This document shows positions 9,131 to 17,873 of a DNA stretch of 64,000 bases, piece by piece. The stretch comes from JAPLNB01 sp964451955 (GTDB lineage: Bacteria; Planctomycetota; Phycisphaerae; Tepidisphaerales; Tepidisphaeraceae), in contig CAYVKG010000010.1 in the NCBI GenBank assembly GCA_964451955.1, positions 1-64,000 of the forward strand, given 5' to 3'. The translations under genes were made by a program, and so were the position numbers. The notes beneath the pieces were generated by a model. That model worked only from the letters and a program-made list of their open reading frames with translations. It was not told where the DNA came from and did not search any database. The first letter of the stretch is position 1. Each line of letters begins with the position of its first letter.

Positions 9131-9297
9131 GTAAGGACGAAATCGACGAGATGCCGTTGTACCTGGCGTACCTCGGCATGGGGGCCATTGGGCCGGACAA
9201 GATCAACCTCAAGATGTCCGAGAAAGACGGCTTGGCGTACAAAGATGCGATCCTAAGCCGCAATCGGGAGAGACGGGATGGCGGACAGCCAGAGTAA
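9034..9297 (+). CDS. Tail assembly chaperone -1 extension (gpT-like)
   Basis: Read in the -1 frame from 9034, this adds 87 residues (LIWLGGGGHPADGQP ... YHGWPAIYCHYLDRGLSKDE ... RNRERRDGGQPE) to the first 153 of the upstream gene. The segment has no start codon with an RBS of its own and reads as ordinary protein, which supports translation only by frameshift. It ends inside the tape measure gene (start 9278), the overlap usual for gpGT-type genes. In lambda the T part recruits tube subunits to the tape measure-bound G part; the same is inferred here. Confidence 0.85.
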   Translation, partial: LIWLGGGGHPADGQPQYHGWPAIYCHYLDRGLSKDEIDEMPLYLAYLGMGAIGPDKINLKMSEKDGLAYKDAILSRNRERRDGGQPE

Positions 9298-11188
9298 ACT
9301 CTCGTACCTGTTGAGTCTCCAGGCTCTCGTTGACGAGGAATCCCTCTCGCGAGCGCATGACCGCATCGTGGAGTGGGTTAAGGGCGTTGGCGACCGGCAC
9401 AAGATCGTCATTGGCGTCGAACTGAACCAGCAGGAGTTGGATCGCGTCCAACGCAAGACCTCCGACATCATATCCCGGAGGCGTTCATCTGGTGGTGGGC
9501 GCGGCAGCGATGACGACCCCGGCGAGAGTGATGACGATCCCCGTCGTCGCCGATACCTGCGTGCGCATCGTCGCCGGTACATGCGCATGCCCGACATGAC
9601 GAGGGACCGGGCGCAGGAGCTTGCCGAACAAGACCTGGAGCGCGACCTCGCCAAGTTGGATGTCCGCGGACCTGCGGGCAGGCAGGCTACAGCATCGGCA
9701 GCGGAGTATCAAGCCGACGAGAAACTGGATGCCATTATCAAGCGGCGGGCAGCCATGAGTCCGTTTGCCCGCGGCTGGGAGTCCGCCGAGTCGGCGCAAA
9801 AGGGCGAGAACCCCGACATCGACTGGGTACTCGACAAGCGGCTGCGTGCCATGGCGAACTCCGCCACCCGTCCCGAGAATCCCGCTGGAGACACCACCGA
9901 GGAGTGGATTAAGCGAAGAACCTCGTCTCTGATGCGCAGCCATCCCGTATCTGAGGAGGAAGCTCGGGTGCGTGCCACGCACGACGCAGCCGAGAGTCTC
10001 AAGAGGTTCAGTAAGCAGACCGAGGAGTCCACGAAGCCGCTTACGAAGTTCCAGCAGGGCATGGAGCAGATTCGTGCCGGTGCCCTTCGCCGCGGCGTTG
10101 CCACCATGACCTCTGGCATGATGGGCGATAGCGCACTCGGTGCGTTCGCCAGCGCCATGTCCGGTGTCATCACCAGCGCCATTGCCTTTCCGATCGCGTG
10201 GGCTATCGGTGACGCCTTTATGAAGCTCCCGGGGTTCCTGATGGGAGAGCGTGAGGCAAGGGGTAAGTTCCTTGCCGGCGGGGGCTCCCTGGAGGGCGAA
10301 GACCGATTGGAGGCGGAGCGCCGGTCTGGTGTGTTCTGGGCCTCCGCCACCGAGGAAGGGCGCGAGAAGTTCCGATCCGTCCGCAAAATCCTGGCTACCG
10401 AAGGCGGTATGCGGGGGCGCAGCGCCGAAGAGATGACGAACATCATCATGGCGATCTCGCAAGCCCAGGAGGGCGGCGATGCTTCAGGGTTGGCTGCCGC
10501 TGTCGCGCAGATGAATCGCCGACCGACCCAGGAAAACAAGATGGCGGTGGTGCAACAAAGCCGTCTGATCGAGGACGCCCTGCTGGAGCAATTCCGAGGT
10601 GTCATTCCTGGCGAAGACAAAATGCACCGCACTATTCGCCTGCGCATGCTCGACGACTATCTGAAGGGGAACCTGAGCAGGGAGAATGTTGAAAAGGCGA
10701 TGCAGGCTGCGGCACGCGGGCCGGTGGCAACGGAAAACACGGAAGCAAGCACCAAGACATTCGCCGGTTGGTGGCGTGCCTCGAAGGATGAGGCGCGTGC
10801 CATGATGTCCGACCCACAGGGTAACTGGAAGAAGATCTTCGGCCTGGAGCACCGCGAGGGCAGTCTTGAGAAGCTCATCGAGCGAATCTTCGGGTGGGGA
10901 ACGGATGCCACCGGAAGAACCAAGAACGTCCCGGGACTGGAGGCAGTGGACGCCGCCAAGCCACCGCTTCACTACGACCCACGCCAGTATCAATTCCAGT
11001 GGGCTTCCATGTCCGGAATGGCTGAGAACATGCAGATGATGTACGGCAACATGCCCCTGGATGCGATGGCGGTTGCTCAGGACAAGACGAACTCGATTCT
11101 CGAAAGGATCGAAAAGAACACTCAGCCGAAGCCCATGTTCGGCGGCGAGGGATTCATTCCGATCCCGTCCGGCGCACCTGGAGGGTGA
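9278..11188 (+). CDS. Tape measure protein
   Basis: 636 residues from ATG 9278. It is largely helical, with charged coiled-coil stretches (residues ~60-260) and a central hydrophobic segment (SGVITSAIAFPIAWAIGDAF, ~residues 290-315), the usual tape measure pattern of long helix plus transmembrane-like patch for DNA ejection. It follows the frameshifted chaperone directly. By the usual ~1.5 Angstrom per residue this would give a tail of roughly 0.1 micrometre; that estimate is inference. It is short for the family, and no lysozyme-type domain is visible. Confidence 0.85.
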   Translation: MADSQSKLSYLLSLQALVDEESLSRAHDRIVEWVKGVGDRHKIVIGVELNQQELDRVQRKTSDIISRRRSSGGGRGSDDDPGESDDDPRRRRYLRAHRRRYMRMPDMTRDRAQELAEQDLERDLAKLDVRGPAGRQATASAAEYQADEKLDAIIKRRAAMSPFARGWESAESAQKGENPDIDWVLDKRLRAMANSATRPENPAGDTTEEWIKRRTSSLMRSHPVSEEEARVRATHDAAESLKRFSKQTEESTKPLTKFQQGMEQIRAGALRRGVATMTSGMMGDSALGAFASAMSGVITSAIAFPIAWAIGDAFMKLPGFLMGEREARGKFLAGGGSLEGEDRLEAERRSGVFWASATEEGREKFRSVRKILATEGGMRGRSAEEMTNIIMAISQAQEGGDASGLAAAVAQMNRRPTQENKMAVVQQSRLIEDALLEQFRGVIPGEDKMHRTIRLRMLDDYLKGNLSRENVEKAMQAAARGPVATENTEASTKTFAGWWRASKDEARAMMSDPQGNWKKIFGLEHREGSLEKLIERIFGWGTDATGRTKNVPGLEAVDAAKPPLHYDPRQYQFQWASMSGMAENMQMMYGNMPLDAMAVAQDKTNSILERIEKNTQPKPMFGGEGFIPIPSGAPGG

Positions 11189-11189
11189 T

Positions 11190-12500
11190 ATGGCGATACG
11201 CGAGTTGGCATTCTTCCCGCAAATCACCCTGTCCGAGGGGCAGGGCTTGCTTGGGACGCGCAAGTGGGTTCTCGACCACGACGACGACCTCGATCGGTTC
11301 CTGCGCATCATCAGCCATTCCCACTTCCCGTGGTACCCAGATGCCGTCCCGATTAGCATCCAAGCGGGGGCGTTCTTCGACGATGCGATCATTAAGCGGG
11401 ATGACTCCTGGTGGTCTCCCGTGGGGGCCGTAGTCCCCGGTAGCAACCTCCAACCTCGGTATTACGAAGACCTCGGAGAACTCCCGAGGTACAACGAGAT
11501 GTTGGTTGTGGCGCAGTACGCGCTCCACAAGATGCACAATTGCTGGCCGATTGGCGTCAATAAACCGTGGCACCCTCCCGGAACTACGCTGTCGCTAAAA
11601 ATCCGTGGCTCTGGTCAATACCTGTTGATTACGGCGGCTGGAACTCAAATTACAACCAGCCTTGCGCAGTGTAATGCTGGATTAAGCAACATTCCCAAGG
11701 AGACGGCCACATCCGCTCTCGGTGGCATCCGGGTGCTGGCCCCCGTAACAGAATACCACCTCTCTTGCGGGCGAATGACCAAGACTCAGGTGGACAAGGC
11801 TTACATCGCTGCCGCCCCACTGCTCTCGACAGGTCAACGCGGCTGGCCTGGTTGGAGCAGCTACCAAGGGTGCGTCAACTCTCTCGCGGCATCCGAGTGC
11901 AGGTTTGGCCACAATGACCCGGAATCACCAGGGCCGATTCATTTTCTCAACGCGCCACCGGGCACTCTCCTATTCGACGGGTACGAGGTGACTGAGGAAA
12001 TGGTGGCTGACGCTGCGGACCCACACCGCTACCGCATGACCGCCTGTTTCAAGGAGCGTGTCATCCTTAACGAGGAGGGCGGAAGGCAGACGGTTGTTAG
12101 TCAAGCGGCCCCTGGGGAAACGGGGCCGGAAATAGGAACCGTGGTTGGGTGGAATCACGACTACGTTCCATTGACTGGCAATAAGTTTGGCTGGCACTCC
12201 ATCTATATGTGGAGGCAGCTTAAAGATGGAACGTGGAAGTGCAAGCCTAGGTATCCTTACCGCGACTTCTCTAAGCTATTCGGTGACTGCAACGAGGAGC
12301 TTTGCGGAGACGCCTACACCGAAGATGAAACCGTCACGCTCCTCGGGGATTGCGACTTGTGCGTGAACACCGCGCAGATCGACTCGTCGTTCCTGTGGCC
12401 GTCATCGAGTTCGGCGATCTACCCACCCATGGAGTTTGGAGACTCCTGGCAGGATTCCTGGTATTACAATTCCGAGTGGTATGATAGCCTCGGGGAGTAG
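11190..12500 (+). CDS. Tail tip or minor tail protein
   Basis: 436 residues. ATG 11190 follows the tape measure stop by one base, with GGAGGG as RBS. The sequence is rich in Trp, Tyr, Cys and Pro (WYPDAVPISIQAGAFFDDA, MWRQLKDGTWKCKPRYPYRD), with a C-terminal acidic Cys cluster (FGDCNEELCGDAY, GDCDLC) and a Ser/Trp/Tyr tail. Its place immediately after the tape measure suggests a distal-tail or tip protein. No known domain was recognised. Confidence 0.65.
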   Translation: MAIRELAFFPQITLSEGQGLLGTRKWVLDHDDDLDRFLRIISHSHFPWYPDAVPISIQAGAFFDDAIIKRDDSWWSPVGAVVPGSNLQPRYYEDLGELPRYNEMLVVAQYALHKMHNCWPIGVNKPWHPPGTTLSLKIRGSGQYLLITAAGTQITTSLAQCNAGLSNIPKETATSALGGIRVLAPVTEYHLSCGRMTKTQVDKAYIAAAPLLSTGQRGWPGWSSYQGCVNSLAASECRFGHNDPESPGPIHFLNAPPGTLLFDGYEVTEEMVADAADPHRYRMTACFKERVILNEEGGRQTVVSQAAPGETGPEIGTVVGWNHDYVPLTGNKFGWHSIYMWRQLKDGTWKCKPRYPYRDFSKLFGDCNEELCGDAYTEDETVTLLGDCDLCVNTAQIDSSFLWPSSSSAIYPPMEFGDSWQDSWYYNSEWYDSLGE

Positions 12501-12503
12501 TGC

Positions 12504-13751
12504 ATGCAGCCCACTTTGTTCCCGGGTTTTGACTCGGCTATCACCAGTAAGGACTTACTGCGAACCATTCGTGGAATCTCTGACCAAGCGAGCGCCAACG
12601 CCACACCCGAGATATCTGGAAGTGGTGAGGCAGAGTTCGGTTACAGCGGCACACGAATCCTCACGCCTCTCCCCACCCAGATCGCCTGCTTCCAGATCAC
12701 GTCCTGCTGGAAGCGCCGCAAGCTCCCCACGTCGCTCGGGCCAACGCAGGGGTTGTTTTGGACGTGTCTTGGCCGTCCGGTAACCTACTGGCAGGGCGAC
12801 TACTACGCCGCCCAGGCATCGTCATCGTCATCTCCGGCGTCGTCTTCGTCCTGTGTCGATCCCACGGCAGAGAACGACGCGGCGTCAAGCACTGCCAGCA
12901 GTAGCGGCGCATGCGAGGCGTCGTCGGCGATTGCGGCATCCTTCATGCCATCCAGTTGGGAGTCGAGTTCCTCTGCGGAACAGGTGACCGACCAGAGCTT
13001 CTGGGCGAGGAGTGATCGCAACCCCGAGCGGTTATTCATCGGCTTGGCATCCCCAGGCGACCGAAAGAAGTGGCAGCGGGTACTCTATCCTCTGTACGGG
13101 ATTGGACAGTGGGTCTGGTGCTTCATGGACTACCAGGCGGGGTGCTGGAGAGTCCTGCACGCCTACGACAATATGGTGCGATTCGAGCTTCGCGAAACCC
13201 TGCGGGCATGCAGCAATGCTAAGGCGTGCATCATCGGCTTCGGCTGCCAAAGGTGCGCTAACCCCGGATCGTCCACCTCGTCGTCCTCATCCGCATCCGA
13301 CTTATCGTCTTCGGTTGGGGGCGGTGTGTTCTGTGGCGGAGTCAAAAAGCGTGGAACGGTCTACATCTACGACGCCTTGGGAATCATTGGCCAGGCGGGT
13401 GGCAGCGCCTACGCGCCAGCAGGCACCAAAGGCTGGGCCAAGTGGTGCGCCGACTCCCAGCGATTCGAGGTGGTCACCGTATCGTCGGTTGCCACACAGA
13501 TATCCATAGCAAACATCTGCTTCGGGACGTTTGCGCAGGGCGATCCGATCACGGCGACAGTGAACTTTTGCACGTCGGATGTGGTTGGGCCTGGCGACGT
13601 TATCTCCGTCACTGACTACAGCGGGGAGAAGTACAACAACTCCGGTGCCGGCAACGGATGGGCGATTCAGGTTCAGGGCGCTTGGTACCTCTTTGACCCC
13701 ACCTGCCCAGACTTCTTCTCGGATGCCTGCTCCGCCGAATACTACAACTGA
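12504..13751 (+). CDS. Ser-rich, Cys-rich tail protein
   Basis: 415 residues. It carries two low-complexity serine linkers (residues ~113-165, including SSSSSPASSSSC, and ~260-280, GSSTSSSSSASDLSSS) between Cys-rich folded modules (ACSNAKACIIGFGCQRC; VNFCTSDVVGPGDVI). The C-terminal module, GNGWAIQVQGAWYLFDPTCP, is a beta-rich surface-type domain. The linkers look like flexible joints in a tail-tip or fibre protein. Similar poly-Ser joints are typical of planctomycete proteins, which hints at the host. Function is inferred from the neighbourhood. Confidence 0.65.
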   Translation: MQPTLFPGFDSAITSKDLLRTIRGISDQASANATPEISGSGEAEFGYSGTRILTPLPTQIACFQITSCWKRRKLPTSLGPTQGLFWTCLGRPVTYWQGDYYAAQASSSSSPASSSSCVDPTAENDAASSTASSSGACEASSAIAASFMPSSWESSSSAEQVTDQSFWARSDRNPERLFIGLASPGDRKKWQRVLYPLYGIGQWVWCFMDYQAGCWRVLHAYDNMVRFELRETLRACSNAKACIIGFGCQRCANPGSSTSSSSSASDLSSSVGGGVFCGGVKKRGTVYIYDALGIIGQAGGSAYAPAGTKGWAKWCADSQRFEVVTVSSVATQISIANICFGTFAQGDPITATVNFCTSDVVGPGDVISVTDYSGEKYNNSGAGNGWAIQVQGAWYLFDPTCPDFFSDACSAEYYN

Positions 13752-13762
13752 GGAGCAGTCTC

Positions 13763-14845
13763 ATGCCAACTGGGTCTGGTGGGTGGTTCTGTTGCTGCGG
13801 AGGCTGTAGCAGCAAGGAGTGGGTCCTTACCCAAACCGATGGCACGCTAAGCGACTCCGAGTGGGACGTTGTCAGCGGCTCCGTCGAGTATGACGGAACC
13901 GGATGCCTTCGACTTGATCCCGGCACCGTCGTCATCTGCAAGTCATTCAATCCGGCGTCTTTCTGGTCCGTCGTGTCTCTCTTCCCGTGTGACGCACAGG
14001 TCCAAGACGGTCAGGAATACCGTGTAATCGCCGGGTACAAGGACGGTAGCACCGAGTATTACGCGGCATACGTCAAGATCATTCACAAGGCCCCGCCGCA
14101 TCATTTCGAGTGGGGGTTGCTGAAAATCCAGGGCGGCTCCGAGACTACGCTTGTGTCCTACGACGACACCATGAGCACCTACCCGGATATGATCCGCATC
14201 TGCTTCGGGGCTATCGTGATGCAGGCCATCTTTGAGAGCTATGGCCTATGCCGTTGGACTGCCGGGGTGCCGAAACCAAAGGGAGGCAAGATTGGGTTCG
14301 CCAGCGGCCCAAGCCAGGAGGTGTGGGTTCGGGCGCTTACCGCCAGTGAACACCTTGACTCTGGCAAGAAAGATTGCCCAAATTGTTGGTGCTACTGTCA
14401 GGACGATCAAGGCCGGAAGTACACGCTTCCGGCGGCCCTAACCTGTTCGATCACGCTCGACAGCGGACCCGACATCTGTACCTGCCTTGAAGCCACCAAG
14501 GGTCTCATTCCGGACCTCTCGTGCTCGGCATGGGTCTCCTCTGACCCCTATGCAGGGGTCTGTTACGGAAATGCGGAGGATTGCTCGGATGGATTCTGGC
14601 CGCCGTCCGGGATCGCTTATGACTACAACATTCATCTCGACTGCGGTGGAGCATACCCAGACGCCTTCGCCTTGTGGCTTGAACAGCGTGTCCCGCCCTA
14701 TCAGGTAACCGACCGGCTGCATCCCATCAACTTTTCTTGCAATCCATTTTATGCGGAGTTTCTCATAAGCGACGAGTGGCCGGTCGGATCTTGCGGTTGC
14801 TACCTCTCAGTGTCACGACAGATTCGTGTGGTAATTACCGAATGA
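13763..14845 (+). CDS. Cys-rich tail or adhesin-like protein
   Basis: 360 residues with GAGGAG upstream of ATG 13763. It starts with MPTGSGGWFCCCGGCSS and has further clusters (CPNCWCYCQDDQG, DICTCLEATKG). A laminin-G/concanavalin-like beta sandwich is suggested at residues ~25-195 (TLSDSEWDVVSGSVEYDG, GKIGFASGPSQEVWVRAL). It is the last gene of the rightward tail block. Host-surface binding is a reasonable but unproven role; the Cys content suggests disulfides or metal sites. Confidence 0.65.
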   Translation: MPTGSGGWFCCCGGCSSKEWVLTQTDGTLSDSEWDVVSGSVEYDGTGCLRLDPGTVVICKSFNPASFWSVVSLFPCDAQVQDGQEYRVIAGYKDGSTEYYAAYVKIIHKAPPHHFEWGLLKIQGGSETTLVSYDDTMSTYPDMIRICFGAIVMQAIFESYGLCRWTAGVPKPKGGKIGFASGPSQEVWVRALTASEHLDSGKKDCPNCWCYCQDDQGRKYTLPAALTCSITLDSGPDICTCLEATKGLIPDLSCSAWVSSDPYAGVCYGNAEDCSDGFWPPSGIAYDYNIHLDCGGAYPDAFALWLEQRVPPYQVTDRLHPINFSCNPFYAEFLISDEWPVGSCGCYLSVSRQIRVVITE

Positions 14846-14852
14846 TAACCCA

Positions 14853-15092
14853 TCAGTCGCGCACGCGATCAGCCTCCCTGTCTACCTGCCTTTTGAAAGC
14901 ATCTCGACCAGCAATCCACCCGTCGATGGTTGAGTTGCTGTGAAGATTAACACCAGGCCAGCTTGCCCACGCCTCACCCCGGAGGCCGTGCCAGTAAGCG
15001 GAGGAATACTCCACGACATCGGGACTGCCCGCAACTGAAATGGTTGCTATCAGGGCCAGGAAAACCACCACATATTTCAGGAACCGTTTCAT
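14853..15092 (-). CDS. Small exported antisense protein, paralogue A
   Basis: 79 residues on the opposite strand to its neighbours. It starts at the ATG whose complement is 15090-15092, with GGAGGT just upstream. The N-terminus is a signal or membrane segment (MKRFLKYVVVFLALIATIS). The mature part has YWHGLRGE and GWIAGRDAFKRQV. The same YWHG.RGE and GW..G...F...V motifs occur in the antisense gene at 17232, so the two are paralogues. Function is unknown; likely an exported moron-type protein. Confidence 0.7.
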   Translation of the reverse strand: MKRFLKYVVVFLALIATISVAGSPDVVEYSSAYWHGLRGEAWASWPGVNLHSNSTIDGWIAGRDAFKRQVDREADRVRD

Positions 15093-15123
15093 GACCACCT
15101 CCAGGAAAGACTTGCTGTGAGGT

Positions 15124-15129
15124 AGTATA
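15124..15129 (-). promoter_or_regulatory. Possible -10 element for antisense gene
   Basis: On the minus strand this reads TATACT preceded by TGC (extended -10), 32-37 bases upstream of the ATG at 15092. No good -35 is visible, so the call is weak. Confidence 0.3.
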
Positions 15130-15175
15130 GCATACAGAAGATCGCGTGATATTGCAAAACTTAAGGGATGCATTC

Positions 15176-16225
15176 GTGAACGACTGCCAGTGCAATATAC
15201 CCGATGGGGGGTACTGCGAGCGTCACTTGATGCGAAAGACTAAGCATCTCGTGAACTTATGTCGTACCAATGAGGGGTACTTCAAAATCTGGGAAGACTC
15301 CCGAAATAGGTGGACGCTATCCAAATCGTCTCGCGGTCTAGGCGACACCATTGCAAAGCTGACCCACGCAACTGGGATTGACAGGGTAGCAAACTTTGTT
15401 GCGCACGGGGACACCAAGAAGCCGTGTGGCGGCTGTGGCCAACGCCAAGGCATCCTGAACCAGCTTGTTCCCTACCGGCGTGACGCCCCAACGACACGGC
15501 ATCTCATCTACCACGTCTACGCTTCCAGGGATAATAATCACTGGCTACGGAACCTGGAGCAACTCAAGCGGCGATGGGACGTGTTCAACGGCAAGAAAGT
15601 GGTCGCCATCTCAAACGGCGATGGGACGCACGCCCCAGAAGGTGTCAAGGCCGTCATCGACGACACATCGGTCGAGTACCTCGTTCTCGACAACGACCCG
15701 GAGTTAAGGGAGACGGCCACCCTGCTGCCGCTCCTGATGGCAATCAAGACGGAAGCCAACGACGCTGTATTCTACGCACACACAAAGGGGGTGGCGAACT
15801 CCGAGAAGAAGAAATACGACATCAAGACGGGGATCATGCTCTGGAGGAATAGCATGTACCATCACCTGCTGGATGACGTTCCGACTGCCATGGAGGCGCT
15901 TAGGGACCACCCCATGGTTGGGTGCTGCATCGGTTCCTGGGGTAGGCGTGATAAAAGCCCATATCCCACCAAACTGTCCGTAGGCAACTGGATGTTCTGC
16001 GGCACGTTTTTCTGGTTCTCGGCGATGGCGGTGTTTTCGCATCACCGCTGGCCGTTAATCGCCAACGACCGATACGGCGCGGAGGCGTGGCCATCAAGCC
16101 TTTTCACGCGGAAGGCTGTGAAATCCCTGTTCCAGCCATGGCCAGAGAATACAATGCCCCAAAAGTCCCCGTATCACCCAATGTATTACGACCCGAAGTT
16201 TTTGGACGAACAACAAGGAGGCTAG
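15176..16225 (+). CDS. HTKG-type glycosyltransferase
   Basis: 349 residues from GTG 15176, which has AAGGGA seven bases upstream; a GTG at 15146 would add ten residues but has no RBS. The N-terminal ~110 residues include two Cys clusters (CQCNIPDGGYCERH; PCGGCGQRQGILNQLVPY). The C-terminal domain has TRHLIYHVYASRDNNHWLRN, then AVFYAHTKGVANSEKK, the HTKG signature seen in phage and capsule glycosyltransferase-like proteins. The gene at 20023 has the same motif. It probably transfers a sugar to virion or cell-surface glycans. Confidence 0.7.
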   Translation: MNDCQCNIPDGGYCERHLMRKTKHLVNLCRTNEGYFKIWEDSRNRWTLSKSSRGLGDTIAKLTHATGIDRVANFVAHGDTKKPCGGCGQRQGILNQLVPYRRDAPTTRHLIYHVYASRDNNHWLRNLEQLKRRWDVFNGKKVVAISNGDGTHAPEGVKAVIDDTSVEYLVLDNDPELRETATLLPLLMAIKTEANDAVFYAHTKGVANSEKKKYDIKTGIMLWRNSMYHHLLDDVPTAMEALRDHPMVGCCIGSWGRRDKSPYPTKLSVGNWMFCGTFFWFSAMAVFSHHRWPLIANDRYGAEAWPSSLFTRKAVKSLFQPWPENTMPQKSPYHPMYYDPKFLDEQQGG

Positions 16226-16226
16226 C

Positions 16227-17231
16227 TTGAACCCCTTTGGTGGATTTAAGATACTACACCATCTTGACCGTGTCGCTGTTTGGCAATCAGGAAACGCTCC
16301 AGCACCCATTACCGTAGAATTCGACCCCAGCGGTAGGTGTAACCACAAATGTCAGGAGTGCTGCGGTGGATACCGCGGCACGGACGTTCCATTCGAGTCC
16401 GCCGAGAACTGGCTAAAACAGATGGCGGACTACGGGGTACGCGGGGTCATGTTGACGGGTGGTGGCGAACCCACGATGCACCCCCGTCTAGTGGATATCG
16501 CCGCCTGCGCATTCAATGCGGGCATGGACGTAGGTCTCATCACCAACGGCACCGCCTACCAAGGTCTGGCGATCTACGACCTCGTCCGGTACTGCAAATG
16601 GATTCGGGTATCTATCGACTGCGGCGACCCGGAACTCTACTCCAGGTTACGCGGAGTGGGCGAACACGCCTTCCAGACCGCTTGGGACGCTGTGGCTGCG
16701 TTCTCGGCGGCCCGTGACGTGGAACAGGCCCAATGTACCATTGGCGTCGGAACCCTCCTAGACGTGCGCACAGCGGCCTCTATGGGCAAGGCTGCGGCAC
16801 TCGCCAGAGACTCCGGGGCCGACTACCTCCAGCTACGCCCGTTCATTGGTGGAATCCGTACCTTGCCCCCAGCGGTTCTTGCGTCCTGCAAGACGTTCGA
16901 GACCCCTAAATTCAGGGTTCTTACGTCCGATCTTAAATACGACGATATTGCCAAGCGGCGGACGTACCAGAAATGCCATGGGGCATGGTTCACCGGGGTG
17001 GTTCAGGCGGACGGCAACATGCCACTTTGTTGCCACCTGCGAGGCAAACCCGAGTGGTACATCGGAAACCTTGAAGATCAGACGTTCCAGGAGCTTTGGG
17101 ACAGTCCGAAGCACGCCGAACTCGTTGGTGCCCTCGACGTATCCGGCTGCCCGCTCGCCTGCCGAAACCACCCAACCTCGGAGTGGCTCGAAGCGTCCGG
17201 CAAGCCACTAGATCACGAGAATTTCGTTTAG
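16227..17231 (+). CDS. Radical SAM/SPASM domain protein
   Basis: 334 residues from TTG 16227, backed by a perfect AAGGAGG at 16216. The radical SAM cluster is CNHKCQEC (Cys38, Cys42, Cys45), followed by the glycine-rich SAM site MLTGGGEPTMHP and by LITNGTA and IRVSIDCGDPE. The C-terminal part has further cysteines (YQKCHGAWFTG, MPLCCHLRG, GCPLACRNH) and the SPASM-typical IGNLEDQTFQELWDSP, consistent with auxiliary iron-sulfur clusters. SPASM enzymes modify peptides or small molecules; the substrate here is unknown. It directly follows a glycosyltransferase gene, so a role in the same modification is inferred. Confidence 0.88.
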   Translation: MNPFGGFKILHHLDRVAVWQSGNAPAPITVEFDPSGRCNHKCQECCGGYRGTDVPFESAENWLKQMADYGVRGVMLTGGGEPTMHPRLVDIAACAFNAGMDVGLITNGTAYQGLAIYDLVRYCKWIRVSIDCGDPELYSRLRGVGEHAFQTAWDAVAAFSAARDVEQAQCTIGVGTLLDVRTAASMGKAAALARDSGADYLQLRPFIGGIRTLPPAVLASCKTFETPKFRVLTSDLKYDDIAKRRTYQKCHGAWFTGVVQADGNMPLCCHLRGKPEWYIGNLEDQTFQELWDSPKHAELVGALDVSGCPLACRNHPTSEWLEASGKPLDHENFV

Positions 17232-17462
17232 TCACCTACCATCGGACTGGTTGGCGACGTAGTTGAAAAGGGACACGCCATCTACCCAGCCGCGGTAGAC
17301 GGCTGGGCGATCCATGTCGCCTGTAGTGTTGTGGTGGTCCCACTCGATGTATACCTCGCCCCTGGAGCCATGCCAGTAACCGATGGCATACCCCGTCAAA
17401 TCAAGGGACACGGTAACAGTCAGAACAACCGTCACCACCGCGAGTCGTTTAACCCATTTCAT
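17232..17462 (-). CDS. Small exported antisense protein, paralogue B
   Basis: 76 residues, convergent with and abutting the radical SAM gene. It starts at the ATG complementing 17460-17462 with GAGGTG upstream. The N-terminal hydrophobic segment (MKWVKRLAVVTVVLTVTVSL) is followed by GYWHGSRGEVYIEW and YRGWVDGVSLFNYV, matching the antisense protein at 14853-15092. It has its own consensus promoter. Function is unknown. Confidence 0.72.
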   Translation of the reverse strand: MKWVKRLAVVTVVLTVTVSLDLTGYAIGYWHGSRGEVYIEWDHHNTTGDMDRPAVYRGWVDGVSLFNYVANQSDGR

Positions 17463-17496
17463 GGTTTCACCTCTTGCATTGGGTGGAATTTCTGGT

Positions 17497-17524
17497 ATTA
17501 TAGCCATCAATCGGAGTGCGTCAA
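17497..17524 (-). promoter_or_regulatory. Sigma-70 promoter for antisense paralogue B
   Basis: On the minus strand, TTGACG (17524-17519) and TATAAT (17502-17497) are separated by 16 bp, 35 bases upstream of the ATG. It is the best promoter match in this part of the window. Confidence 0.7.
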
Positions 17525-17548
17525 GGAAATTGTAGTGAGGAGATTGGT

Positions 17549-17872
17549 ATGCTGGATGCGTCAGCGGAATATGAGTGGTTTAATTCCTGGGCGTGCAATA
17601 CCATAATGACGGGATGGGAGAAGGCGCGCGCATGGGAAGCATGGATAGCATCCGCGAAACAACACGAACCACCCGAGACCACCACCCCCACGGACACGGC
17701 GACCGAGGTGTCGGGTTTGCTCTGGCGTGGCAATCCGGTTTACAGGGTCAGCGGGAAGCACGGATTGTGGGTTGCCGCATGTAACGTGTCAAGTGGGACC
17801 CCAAATTGGTGTGACGCGGACGCAATGGTTGGCGGACGCAGTGTGCGGATGCTCATGGTCGTCAGGGATTGA
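17549..17872 (+). CDS. Small protein at start of second sugar operon
   Basis: 107 residues from ATG 17549 with GAGGAG upstream. The N-terminus is Trp-rich and helical (YEWFNSWACNTIMTGWEKARAWEAWIASAKQ), then a Thr/Pro linker (TTTPTDTATEV) and a short beta region (GLLWRGNPVYRVSG). Not recognised. It is the first gene of the tightly packed run to 21734. Confidence 0.6.
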   Translation: MLDASAEYEWFNSWACNTIMTGWEKARAWEAWIASAKQHEPPETTTPTDTATEVSGLLWRGNPVYRVSGKHGLWVAACNVSSGTPNWCDADAMVGGRSVRMLMVVRD

Positions 17873-17873
17873 T

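Noticed and set aside
9485..10462. 325-codon minus-strand ORF opposite the tape measure gene
   Set aside because: Tape measure is strongly supported by position and composition; the antisense frame is a by-product of GC bias.
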